This document shows positions 43,470-51,362 of a DNA stretch of 64,000 bases, in pieces. Source of the stretch: Actinomyces faecalis (lineage in GTDB: Bacteria > Actinomycetota > Actinomycetes > Actinomycetales > Actinomycetaceae). The stretch lies in NCBI RefSeq assembly GCF_013184985.2, contig NZ_CP063418.1, positions 992,001 to 1,056,000 of the forward strand, given 5' to 3'. Under the pieces are notes generated by a model, which made no database searches, was not told where the DNA came from, and saw only the letters and a program-made list of their open reading frames with translations. The number at the start of each line of letters is the position of its first letter. The first letter of the stretch is position 1. Made by a program: the position numbers and the translations under genes.

Positions 43470-44837
43470 TCAGTCTCGGGCCCTTAAGGTCTGACCGAGG
43501 GGCTCTCGGCGTCCGGTGCGTGAGGAGATGACGACCGCCAGGCAGGTCGTGGTGACCGCCATCATGCCGACGACGCCCATGGCCGTCCAGGGCCCGTGAG
43601 CCACGACGTCGATGAATGACCTTCCCAGCAGCTCGGCCAGCAGTGCGCTCGTTCCAGCCGAGACGACGAGCCCCAGCACGATCGCGCTCGCCGCATGCAG
43701 CACACCCTCGAGCACCTCGATGCTGAGGACCGCCGTCTGTCCCGCACCGGCCGCTCGCAGCAGGGCGGCGTCACGGCGCCGCCTGCCAGCACTCATGGCG
43801 ATGACCGCCACCCCGCCCGCCCAGGCCGTGATGAAAGCCAGCCCGAACATGGAGACGAAGCCGGAGACCCTCATGTTGCCCAGGCCCGCGGACGAGACCC
43901 CGAACATCACCGCCACCATGCCGATCGCCACGAGGAAGGGCAGGACCGTGGCGCAGGACCGCCGGGACTCCAGCGCTGCGGTGCGCGTGGCCACGAGCCA
44001 GACTGGGCCGGGCAACGGCAGGGCCGTCAGCGCCCGCTGTCCCAGGGGTACCAGCCAGGTAGCCAGCACGCACACAATGACGAGGACGCCGAAGGATCCG
44101 AGGATCGCCGCGCTCCCGGCATCGTCAGGGCTCAGCTGGCCCCGGCGCAAGGCTACCCAGGCCACGACCACGCCAGCCACACACCCTCCAGCCACCGCCA
44201 GGCGCGTGACAAGCCCCACCACACGGCCGACGCTCCACCAGCGTCGGGCCGCTCTGCGCGACATCATCAGCTCGATCTCCCGTGCCCTGGCCGCACGTCT
44301 GGCTGGTCCCCAGCCTCCGAGCATGACGGAGCCGGCGACGACGACCGCGCACCACCCCAGGTCCGCGGAGTCCCACAACGGCTGGGTCCCGGGCAGGACG
44401 ACCTCCTGGTCCACCATGAGTGGCACCACCGCCGTAGCGACCGGTCTGCTGAGTACGCTCCCGCCCAGCGCACCCACGGCGCCCACCACGGCGAGCTGGA
44501 CCAGCAGCAGGACGCGCAGCGCTACGGGGCTGAGTCCTAGCGCCCGCCACAGCCCGTGGTCGCGGCTGCGCTGGCTGATGACCATGCCGGCTGAGGAGCT
44601 GAGCACGGTGGAGGCGGCCAGCACCACGCAGATGATGCAGAAGACGGTCACTGTCTGTGCGGCGTCGAGCATCTGATTACGCAGCTGAGGGTCCGTGAGC
44701 GCGCTGGCGGAGGCGATGGCTCCGCGCATCACCTCCAGCTGCCCGGCCACGCAGGCCCCGGCGACGACGGCGACCACGCACACCCAGGTCCACGAGCTCG
44801 CGTGGTGGCGCAGGTCGGAGACGAGCAGACAGATCAT
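43470..44837 (-). CDS. ABC transporter permease, FtsX/MacB-like
   Basis: Membrane permease, 455 aa, with an FtsX-type duplicated arrangement: one N-terminal helix, a core of three helices (FCIICVVLAASTVLSSSAGM, LLVQLAVVGAVGALGG), and a second core near the C-terminus including AWAGGVAVIAMSAG. VISQRSRDHGLWRALGLSP is the typical FtsX-core coupling loop. The ATG at 44837 overlaps the ATPase stop as ATGA. Likely exports a peptide, lipid or drug; divergent from a two-component system that may regulate it. Confidence 0.85.
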   Translation of the reverse strand: MICLLVSDLRHHASSWTWVCVVAVVAGACVAGQLEVMRGAIASASALTDPQLRNQMLDAAQTVTVFCIICVVLAASTVLSSSAGMVISQRSRDHGLWRALGLSPVALRVLLLVQLAVVGAVGALGGSVLSRPVATAVVPLMVDQEVVLPGTQPLWDSADLGWCAVVVAGSVMLGGWGPARRAARAREIELMMSRRAARRWWSVGRVVGLVTRLAVAGGCVAGVVVAWVALRRGQLSPDDAGSAAILGSFGVLVIVCVLATWLVPLGQRALTALPLPGPVWLVATRTAALESRRSCATVLPFLVAIGMVAVMFGVSSAGLGNMRVSGFVSMFGLAFITAWAGGVAVIAMSAGRRRRDAALLRAAGAGQTAVLSIEVLEGVLHAASAIVLGLVVSAGTSALLAELLGRSFIDVVAHGPWTAMGVVGMMAVTTTCLAVVISSRTGRREPLGQTLRARD

Positions 44838-45841
44838 CGTCCCTGACCTCCCGCCTGGCCGCCTCGGACGGTCATGGTGCTGCGGCCGCCACCGGGGCAC
44901 TGACCGACGGCAGGGGCCGGACTGGGGTGGCCTGGCTGGCCGAGCTGGCCGGGTTGGCTGACTCGGCCGGGATGACCAGCCGGTGCGTCTGGCCTGGCGG
45001 CCTGCTGCCGCGTGGCCAGCACCGCCTGAGAGACAGCCTGCGGGTCGCCGCCGGGCAGGGAGGACACGATGCGCCCGGCGCTCATGACCAGGACGGAGTC
45101 GGCCTGTGCCGCGGCGGAGGCGTCGTGAGTGACCATGAGGACCGTGGTCCCCGCGCTTGCCAGCTCCCGGAACCAGTGCAGTACCTCGGCGCCAGCAGCC
45201 ACGTCCAGGGCCGCCGTCGGCTCATCGGCGAAGACGATGTCTGGCTCAGAGGCGAGGACCCGAGCCACGGCCACGCGCTGGCGCTCACCGCCACTCATCT
45301 CGTGGGGCAGGTGCCGGGCCTGGGCACCGAGCCCCACGCGCTCCAGGGCCTGGGTGACGGCGCGGCGCGGAAGCGGGCGGCGGCGCAGCCGGCCGGGCAG
45401 GGCCACGTTGTCGCGGGCGGACAGGGAGGTGACGAGGTTGTCGTCCTGGAAGACGAAGCCGACGTGAGCGGCCCGCAGACGTGCCGCCGCTCGTGGGCGC
45501 AGCTGGCTGGTGACGGTCCCGAGCAGGCTCACGCTGCCCGACGTCGGAGTGTCCAGCCCTGCCACGCACTGCAGCAGGGTCGACTTTCCGCAGCCCGACG
45601 CCCCGACCAGCGCAGTGAAGGACCCTGCTGGCAGCGTCAGGTCCACCCCGTCCACAGCGGTAACCTTCTCGCGCCCGCGCCCGGGCAGGGGGAAGACGCG
45701 GCTGAGACCGGTGACGACGACGGCCGGCCCGGCACCCCGATACGCCTCAGCAGGAGAGGGCCGCGTGGCCCAGGTGGTGCGGCCGGCGGCGTCGGGTGTG
45801 GGCAGCAGGTGCCTGGATGACGGGACGGGATGTGAATTCAT
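44834..45841 (-). CDS. ABC transporter ATP-binding protein (MacB/LolD-like)
   Basis: Cytoplasmic ATPase subunit, 335 aa, longer than the usual 230 because of a Pro/Gly-rich N-terminal part and a C-terminal tail. GASGCGKST (Walker A) lies near residue 80, MSGGERQRVAVARVLA (signature) near 180, DIVFADEPTAALD (Walker B) near 200, then VTHDASAAAQADSVLVM. The ATG at 45841 was chosen because the conserved domain begins about 40 residues later and the next stretch upstream is the intergenic region shared with the sensor kinase gene. Confidence 0.9.
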   Translation of the reverse strand: MNSHPVPSSRHLLPTPDAAGRTTWATRPSPAEAYRGAGPAVVVTGLSRVFPLPGRGREKVTAVDGVDLTLPAGSFTALVGASGCGKSTLLQCVAGLDTPTSGSVSLLGTVTSQLRPRAAARLRAAHVGFVFQDDNLVTSLSARDNVALPGRLRRRPLPRRAVTQALERVGLGAQARHLPHEMSGGERQRVAVARVLASEPDIVFADEPTAALDVAAGAEVLHWFRELASAGTTVLMVTHDASAAAQADSVLVMSAGRIVSSLPGGDPQAVSQAVLATRQQAARPDAPAGHPGRVSQPGQLGQPGHPSPAPAVGQCPGGGRSTMTVRGGQAGGQGR

Positions 45842-45978
45842 GGTTCCATCACACGCACCAGCGGGCCTGCCGTCACTGGCCCCAGCTCCCGAGGCGTGAG
45901 GGAGTGTCGAGGTGGAGCCAGCACTACCAGCCCATGGAACCGGGTGCCAGCACCCGTGGCGTCGATAGCGCCAGCACC

Positions 45979-45984
45979 TAACCT
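45979..45984 (+). promoter_or_regulatory. Leaderless-type -10 for the sensor kinase gene
   Basis: TAACCT ends 7 nt before the ATG at 45992. Confidence 0.5.
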
Positions 45985-45991
45985 TGGCGTG

Positions 45992-47464
45992 ATGACCCCC
46001 TTGTCCCGCACCTCCCGAGCCTCCTCCACCGCCCCCGCCGACGGCGGGCAGCCGCGCGTGCCTGGAGGCGCTCAGGCGCCAGTGGACGGTGAGATGCGCG
46101 CGAGACCCAGGCATCGGCGTCGTGCCTGGAGGGTCGTGGCCCTGGAACTGGTCCGCTCCGTGCTGCTCGTCCCCGTGCTCATCGTCCTGACGGTCCTCCT
46201 GCCGCTCCTCCATCTCACGATCCCGTTGACGGCCGAGGCCGAGCGGGCGGGGGTGCGCCTGTGTGGGCTCAGCGCCCCCAGCGCCAGGCCGGCCAGCACG
46301 CCGCGCTGGCCCTGGCTCGTGCGGCGCGTGACAGCCGGCGCCTTCTGGAAGCAGGACCTGCCGCTGACCGTGACCAGCCTGGTGGCAAGCCTGGGCAGCT
46401 TCGTGATCGCCGTCGTCGGTTTCTTCATGGCTGCCGTCCTGTCGGTTGTGCCATGGCGCACCACGCCGGCCAACCCCACCACCATCAACCTGGGCACATG
46501 GGCCACCACCGAGACTGACGGCGCGCGGCTGCGCTGGCTGGTGCCGGTCGCTGTCGTCCTGGTGGTCCTGACCTGGCTGCTGCTGTGGGGCGTGGGCTGG
46601 CTGCGGGCACTGCTCGTCTCCGCCCTGTCCGAGCGCAGCGAGGCCGAGCGCCTGAGCCGCGCCAACGCTGAGCTCAGCGTGGAGGTCGGGCACCTGGCTG
46701 CTGGGCGAGCCACGCTCGTGGACGCCTTCGACGCCGAGCGCGCCCGCATCGAGCGGGACCTGCACGACGGCGTCCAGCAGGACCTCGTGGCCCTGACCAT
46801 GAGCCTCGGCGTAGCACGGATGCGGGTCCAGACGCTACCCGCCGGCGCAGGTGAGAGCGACCGGGCTGACAACGCTGGAGACGGTCGAGATACCGGCCTC
46901 GACAGTGAGGACGCGGCCACGCGTGTACAGCCGGAGCGGCCCTTGGTACTGCGCGAGGCCTTGCTCACCGACCTCGACTCCGCCCAGGCGCGCGCTGAGG
47001 AAGCCATGCGGGCACTGCGTGAGACCGTCCACGGTATCCGTCCCGCAGTGCTCACCGAGCGCGGCCTGGCCCCGGCGCTGCGTGACCTGGCTGGGCGTGC
47101 GCCGCTACCGACCACGGTGACGGTCAGCGCACCAGCGCAGGCTCTGGCCGCGATCAGCTCGCCGGTGTCCACGACCGTCTACTTCGCGGTCTCGGAGGCC
47201 CTGACCAATGCCGCCAAGCATGCCGGGGCGCAGGCACGGGCCGTCGTCACGCTGGAGGTCGGGGAGGACGTGCTGCGGGCGGTCATCGCGGACGACGGCG
47301 TCGGTGGAGCGCTCGTGCAGGCTCCCGGTGCCACAGGGCTGGCGGGAATGGCGCAGCGGGTGGAGTCGGTTGGCGGCAGGCTGGATATGTGGTCTCCGGC
47401 GGGCGGGGGCACGCGGCTGACGATCACCGCACCACTGACCCCGCCGTGGGCCCAGGGGAAGTAG
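45992..47464 (+). CDS. Sensor histidine kinase, NarL/DesK-like (HisKA_3)
   Basis: Membrane sensor kinase, 490 aa. Three or more hydrophobic segments lie in residues about 45-215, with a short extracytoplasmic loop. The phospho-acceptor is H258 in ERDLHDGVQQDL. The HATPase domain has SEALTNAAKHA (N box), DDGVGG and GLAGMAQRVESVGG. An acidic insert with many Asp residues (about 285-310) separates the two dimerisation helices. Its response regulator lies 280 nt downstream. Divergent from the MacB-like ABC transporter, a common pairing. Confidence 0.9.
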   Translation: MTPLSRTSRASSTAPADGGQPRVPGGAQAPVDGEMRARPRHRRRAWRVVALELVRSVLLVPVLIVLTVLLPLLHLTIPLTAEAERAGVRLCGLSAPSARPASTPRWPWLVRRVTAGAFWKQDLPLTVTSLVASLGSFVIAVVGFFMAAVLSVVPWRTTPANPTTINLGTWATTETDGARLRWLVPVAVVLVVLTWLLLWGVGWLRALLVSALSERSEAERLSRANAELSVEVGHLAAGRATLVDAFDAERARIERDLHDGVQQDLVALTMSLGVARMRVQTLPAGAGESDRADNAGDGRDTGLDSEDAATRVQPERPLVLREALLTDLDSAQARAEEAMRALRETVHGIRPAVLTERGLAPALRDLAGRAPLPTTVTVSAPAQALAAISSPVSTTVYFAVSEALTNAAKHAGAQARAVVTLEVGEDVLRAVIADDGVGGALVQAPGATGLAGMAQRVESVGGRLDMWSPAGGGTRLTITAPLTPPWAQGK

Positions 47465-47512
47465 GGCGTACGGCCGCCCCGGCACCGCCTGTCCGGAGAA
47501 CCGCCACGGGCA

Positions 47513-47522
47513 GGGGGGGGGG
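47513..47522. repeat. Run of ten G between kinase and regulator genes
   Basis: Homopolymer tract in a 280-nt gap; such tracts are prone to slippage. Confidence 0.6.
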
Positions 47523-47651
47523 AGACCCGTCGCCCAGGTAGACGGCGGTGCTGCTCATGGCCCCGCAGGCCTCGGGACAGGCGGGTGCGAGCTGCACCGC
47601 CGGTCGGTGCACTGGGCCAGCGCCTCGGGGCGCCGGTCATGACTCAGGCTG

Positions 47652-47687
47652 CGCCTGGCCCGCCTGGCCCGCCTGGCCCGCCCGGCC
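47652..47687. repeat. Four tandem 9-bp repeats (CGCCTGGCC)
   Basis: Three exact copies and one with a single change, about 58 nt before the response-regulator start. No coding role could be supported. Confidence 0.75.
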
Positions 47688-47744
47688 CGCCGATGCCGGC
47701 TCTGCCGGCGAGCCCAACCCACGTGCTGCGGCACAATGGTGCCC

Positions 47745-48557
47745 ATGAGAATCGTGCTGGCCGACGACGTCACCCTCCTGAGGGAGGGGCTGGCAGGCCT
47801 GCTGGCCGCCGCCGGGCACGAGGTGGTCGCCCAGGCCGCGGACGCCGAGGAGCTACGCACCGAGGTGGCCCGCCTGGCCACGTCAGGGCAGCTGCCCGAC
47901 GTCGTCGTCACTGACGTGCGGATGCCGCCGAGCGGGACCGACGACGGCCTGCGGGCTGCCGTGGACCTGCGCGCGGCCTACCCGGGCCTGCCGGTCGTGG
48001 TGCTCTCGGCCTATGTGGCCGGGCCCTACCTGCGTGACCTGCTTGACGGGGCGGGCACGCAGGCTGGGGCGGTGGGGTACCTACTCAAGGAGCGGGTGGG
48101 ACGCGTGGACGACTTTGTCCGCAGCCTGGATGTGGTGGCCTCGGGCGGGATCGTTGTCGACCCTGAGGTACTGGCCACGCTCATGGCCAGGCCTGCCAGC
48201 GACACCGAGGCGGCGCCGTCGAACCGAGGGATGGCCGCACCGGCCCGCACAACCGTGGTTTCGTGTTCTGGATCGGGGGTTATGCCACGGGTAACCCCCG
48301 ATCCAGAACACGAAACCACGGTTCAGATGGTGAGTGAGTCCGAGCGTGGGCTGGAGCGACTGACCCCGCGCGAGCAGGAGGTGCTCGCGCTCATGGCAGA
48401 GGGGCTGTCCAACGCCCAAGTGGCTGAGCGGCTCGTGCTCTCCGACGGCGCGGTGGCCAAGCACGTGGCCAACATCTTCGCCAAGCTCAACCTACCTCCC
48501 AGCGAGGACAACCGGCGGGTACGGGCGGTACTGGCCTGGCTGCGCTCGCGGGCCTGA
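47745..48557 (+). CDS. NarL/LuxR-type response regulator carrying a hairpin repeat in its linker
   Basis: DNA-binding regulator, 270 aa, compared with about 215 usual. The receiver domain has ADD near residue 7, the phospho-acceptor D57 in VVTDVRMPP, and K115 in YLLKER. The LuxR helix-turn-helix is LTPREQEVLALMAEGLSNAQ followed by VAERLVLSDGAVAKHVANI. The linker between them is abnormally long. Residues about 169-193 are encoded by copy C of hairpin family 1, in frame and without a stop. An in-frame ATG three codons upstream (47736) is an alternative start; CACAAT is a poor -10. Partner of the upstream kinase. Confidence 0.88.
   Translation: MRIVLADDVTLLREGLAGLLAAAGHEVVAQAADAEELRTEVARLATSGQLPDVVVTDVRMPPSGTDDGLRAAVDLRAAYPGLPVVVLSAYVAGPYLRDLLDGAGTQAGAVGYLLKERVGRVDDFVRSLDVVASGGIVVDPEVLATLMARPASDTEAAPSNRGMAAPARTTVVSCSGSGVMPRVTPDPEHETTVQMVSESERGLERLTPREQEVLALMAEGLSNAQVAERLVLSDGAVAKHVANIFAKLNLPPSEDNRRVRAVLAWLRSRA
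48251..48323. repeat. Hairpin repeat family 1, copy C (inside the response-regulator gene)
   Basis: A perfect 32-bp stem with a 9-nt loop, the longest of the family. Its core contains GTGTTCTGGATCGGGGG. Relative to copy A it has two base changes in the left arm, and both have the complementary change in the right arm. Confidence 0.88.
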
Positions 48558-48611
48558 GGGGCCGGTCTGACGCGATGGGCTGGGCTGCTTGGGAGCCAGG
48601 GGCCTGCCTCG

Positions 48612-48617
48612 TAGGAT
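48612..48617 (+). promoter_or_regulatory. Leaderless-type -10 for the SdpI-like gene
   Basis: TAGGAT ends 6 nt before the ATG at 48624. Confidence 0.55.
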
Positions 48618-48623
48618 CGCCGC

Positions 48624-48968
48624 ATGAGCACCACGGCTCAGGCACTGGTCTGCTGCGTCATCCTTGCCGTCGTCATGGCCGGTGCCGCGGCGGTGATGGT
48701 CTGGCTGTGCCGGCGTGTGGCGGTTGACGCCCTGCCGCGCCAGGACCTCGCCGGCATCCGCACCCACTGGGCCATGGCCAGCGACGAGGCGTGGTACGTC
48801 GCGCAGCGCGCGGGACTGCCCGTGTTCCGCGCCATGGCCGGTCTTCTCCTTCTGGCTCTCGTACCGGTGTGCCTGCGGGTGGCTCGGCGTGCTGTTGAAC
48901 GGCGTCCTGGCGCGATGGGAGGACCAGGCTCGTCGGAGCCTGGCCGCTCGCCTCGCTCATCCCTATGA
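48624..48968 (+). CDS. Small SdpI-like membrane protein
   Basis: 114-aa protein with two hydrophobic segments (residues about 8-28 and 68-88). Between them, the stretch LAGIRTHWAMASDEAWYVAQ, followed by RAG, resembles the G-(I/F)-R-T...S-D-x-A-W signature of the SdpI/YhfL family, whose best-known member gives immunity to the toxin SdpC. It is shorter than full SdpI. The leaderless promoter supports it as a real gene. No sdpC-like toxin gene is seen nearby. It follows the two-component system, but with its own promoter. Confidence 0.6.
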   Translation: MSTTAQALVCCVILAVVMAGAAAVMVWLCRRVAVDALPRQDLAGIRTHWAMASDEAWYVAQRAGLPVFRAMAGLLLLALVPVCLRVARRAVERRPGAMGGPGSSEPGRSPRSSL

Positions 48969-49066
48969 TGTCAACGACGTTGGTGACGGTGCCTCCGGGG
49001 TGAAGCGTTCCTGTCCTCCCATGGCACCAGAGGGCACGCCTCACAGCCTCATCTCGCGCCAGTCGC

Positions 49067-49072
49067 TAGGGT
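49067..49072 (+). promoter_or_regulatory. Leaderless-type -10 for the first YbjN gene
   Basis: TAGGGT ends 7 nt before the ATG at 49080. Confidence 0.5.
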
Positions 49073-49079
49073 TGTCCTT

Positions 49080-49526
49080 ATGTCCAAGGTCTGTGCTCCC
49101 TCGATGGTCGACGTCGACCGCGTGCTGGCCTGCGTGCAGAGCCTGGGCCTGCGCTACTTCGTTGACGACGAGGGGGACATCGGCATCCCCTGGCGCTATG
49201 TGACCGTCCACGTCATCTTCCAGGACGAGCGTGCCATCCAGCTGCGGGGCGTGTGGCACCGCATCTCGGACACGGAGCACCTGGCCCAGCTGCGTCACCT
49301 GGTCGAGGACTGGAACGCCACTCGGATCGGTCCCAAGGCCTACCTGACCATCGCTGACGGCGGCGTCGTTCGCCTGCACGGTGAGGTCACCTATCCACTG
49401 GGGGCCGGAATGACGGACGCCCAGCTGGAGAGCTTCGTCTTTACCAGCTGCCGCCTCATCGTCGCCCTCATGCGCGAGGCGGAGAACCTCTTTCCTGACC
49501 CTCTGCGTGGAAACCTGGAGCCCTGA
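49080..49526 (+). CDS. YbjN-domain protein 1
   Basis: 148-aa protein of the YbjN fold, which resembles type III secretion chaperones and appears in stress-related genes; the molecular role is unknown. LGLRYFVDDEGDIGIPWRY, then LVEDWNATRIGPKAYLTI and the C-terminal helix with DAQLESFVFTSCRLIVALM are typical. It starts a four-gene run: ybjN1, ybjN2, miaA and perhaps beyond, with 1-nt or overlapping junctions. Confidence 0.8.
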   Translation: MSKVCAPSMVDVDRVLACVQSLGLRYFVDDEGDIGIPWRYVTVHVIFQDERAIQLRGVWHRISDTEHLAQLRHLVEDWNATRIGPKAYLTIADGGVVRLHGEVTYPLGAGMTDAQLESFVFTSCRLIVALMREAENLFPDPLRGNLEP

Positions 49527-49527
49527 G

Positions 49528-50187
49528 ATGCCCCTGTCCCCTCGCAGAGGTCTCGCGCGCCTGCTCGCCAGGCTCCTGGGACGCATCCAGCCGCCGGCGG
49601 CCTCAGGCGCCCAGCCCCGTGGGTACCGTCGCAGCCCGCACGCGGCGGCCCTGGCTGACCTGCCTGCCGACCACGCCGACGGCGCAGCCGCCTCCGCCCC
49701 GGCCGTCACCGGAGCGGAGAGTGAGCAGCGCGGGGAGCGTGAGTCCGCGCACGAGGTAGACCTGACTCCACCACTGAGTCTCGCCCGGATCGAGGCGATG
49801 CTGACCGGGCCCATGGGCTACGCCGTCGAGCGCCGTCAGGAGGCGGGGCACTCCTTCCTGGTGGGCAACTGGGACGACTTCCCCTTTGTCATCGAGGAGC
49901 CTGAGGAGCACGAGGGCTGGCTGCTGGTCTCCGGTGACGCGACCGAGCCGCTGGCCGCTGGCGAGCGTGAGGAGATTGGGGCCAGCGTCAACGACTGGAA
50001 CCGAGACAAGTTCTTCCCGACGGTGGCGGTGATCGACACCCCTGTGGGTCCGATGGTGCGCGCGACCTACCTCATGGACCTGACCAGCGGCGTCAGTGAT
50101 GCTCAGCTGCGCCTGCACCTGGAGACGGCGCTGTCCGCCTGCATCCAGGCGCTGAGCCAGGTCGGACCCCTCCTGCCGGAGCTGTGA
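49528..50187 (+). CDS. YbjN-domain protein 2
   Basis: 219-aa paralogue of the preceding gene with an extra N-terminal stretch of about 80 residues: basic, then Ala/Glu-rich and probably disordered. The YbjN core starts near LARIEAMLTGPMGYAVER and includes VNDWNRDKFFPTVAVIDTP and the C-terminal SDAQLRLHLETALSACIQAL. The ATG lies 1 nt after the stop of the first gene. Its stop overlaps the miaA GTG. Confidence 0.78.
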   Translation: MPLSPRRGLARLLARLLGRIQPPAASGAQPRGYRRSPHAAALADLPADHADGAAASAPAVTGAESEQRGERESAHEVDLTPPLSLARIEAMLTGPMGYAVERRQEAGHSFLVGNWDDFPFVIEEPEEHEGWLLVSGDATEPLAAGEREEIGASVNDWNRDKFFPTVAVIDTPVGPMVRATYLMDLTSGVSDAQLRLHLETALSACIQALSQVGPLLPEL

Positions 50188-51212
50188 GCGAGATGGTTGC
50201 TTCTCCAGACCCGGTGGCCGGCGGTACGGGAGGCCGCCTGGCACCGGTGCGGATCGCCGTCGTCGGCCCGACGGCGAGCGGCAAGTCCGACCTCGCCCTC
50301 GACCTCATCGAGGCCCTGGGGGAGGGGGCAGGCAGCTCGGCTCCCGCTGAGGTCGTGGGGGCTGACGCCTCCCAGCTCTACCGGGGCATGGACATCGGCA
50401 CGGCCACGCTGCCCCTGGCCGAACGTCGTGGGGTGCCCCACCACCAGATTGACGTGCTGGAGGTGTGCCAGGAGGCCTCCGTCGCCTCCTACCAACGGCA
50501 CGCTCGTGCGGACCTTGAGGCGATCGAGGCGCGCGGGGGGCGGGGGCTCATCGTAGGTGGCTCCGGGCTCTACGTACGTGCTCTCACCGATGCGCTGGAC
50601 TTTCCTGGCACGGACCCAGCCGTGCGCGCCGCCCTGGAGCAGCGTGTGGAGCGCGAGGGGCTGGCGGCGCTGCGTGCGGAGCTGGAGAGCAGTGACCCGG
50701 TCAGCGCCGCCCGTATCCAGCCCACCGACTCACGGCGTATCGTGCGTGCGCTGGAGGTTGCGGCCGTCACGGGTCGCCCCTTCTCTGCCGGCCTGCCTCG
50801 CTATGAGGACGTCGCTCCTACGGTGCACCTGGCGTTGCGCCCGGACCGTGAGCTGCTGCGCGAGCGGATCCGCGTGCGTACCACGGCCATGTTTGACTCT
50901 GGGCTGCTGGAGGAGACCGCGGCGCTGCTGGACCAGGGCCTGCGTGAGGGGCCGACGGCGTCGCGAGCCATCGGTTACGCGCAGGCGATCGCTGTGCTCG
51001 ACGGCGCGATGACCACTGAGGAGGCGATTGAGTCTACGTGCCTGGCCACGCGTCAGCTGGTCTCGCGCCAGCTGAAGTGGTTCCGCCGCGACCCGCGTGT
51101 CCACTGGCTCGACGTCGTCCTGGATGAGGACGGCGCCTGGGCGGCGGGGGAGCGTGAGCGCGTCGTCGAGCAGGCGCTGGCCCTGCTCCGGCGCATCCCC
51201 CGCCGACCCTGA
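50184..51212 (+). CDS. miaA: tRNA dimethylallyltransferase
   Basis: Adds the isopentenyl group to A37 of tRNA, the substrate for MiaB, 342 aa. VVGPTASGKSDLALDL (P-loop) lies near residue 28, then ADASQLYRGMDIGTA, GVPHHQIDVLEV and LIVGGSGLYVRAL. ESTCLATRQLVSRQLKWFRR is the tRNA-binding helix near the C-terminus. The GTG start overlaps the YbjN2 stop (GTGA). A 27-bp hairpin begins two bases after the miaA stop. Confidence 0.95.
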   Translation: MSEMVASPDPVAGGTGGRLAPVRIAVVGPTASGKSDLALDLIEALGEGAGSSAPAEVVGADASQLYRGMDIGTATLPLAERRGVPHHQIDVLEVCQEASVASYQRHARADLEAIEARGGRGLIVGGSGLYVRALTDALDFPGTDPAVRAALEQRVEREGLAALRAELESSDPVSAARIQPTDSRRIVRALEVAAVTGRPFSAGLPRYEDVAPTVHLALRPDRELLRERIRVRTTAMFDSGLLEETAALLDQGLREGPTASRAIGYAQAIAVLDGAMTTEEAIESTCLATRQLVSRQLKWFRRDPRVHWLDVVLDEDGAWAAGERERVVEQALALLRRIPRRP

Positions 51213-51213
51213 T

Positions 51214-51285
51214 GGACAACCTTGTCGTTACTCGGACAACGTGAAACCGGGGTTTTCTGTTGTCCGAGTAACGACAAGGTTGTCC
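51214..51285. repeat. 27-bp perfect hairpin downstream of miaA (copy D, sequence unrelated to families 1 and 2)
   Basis: Arms contain CCTTGTCGTTACTCGGACAA and its complement, around an 18-nt centre that can pair further. Similar in architecture to families 1 and 2, but not in sequence. Likely ends the ybjN-miaA transcript. Confidence 0.8.
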
Positions 51286-51349
51286 GCCGAGAGGAGGGGG
51301 CGTGAGCACGCCGACAGGACCTGACCATGAGGCCGGGCCGCCAGGCCTC

Positions 51350-51355
51350 TAGGCT
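51350..51355 (+). promoter_or_regulatory. Leaderless-type -10 for dapF-like gene
   Basis: TAGGCT ends 7 nt before the ATG at 51363; an in-frame ATG 36 nt upstream would lie on the other side of this element. Confidence 0.55.
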
Positions 51356-51362
51356 GTGCACC

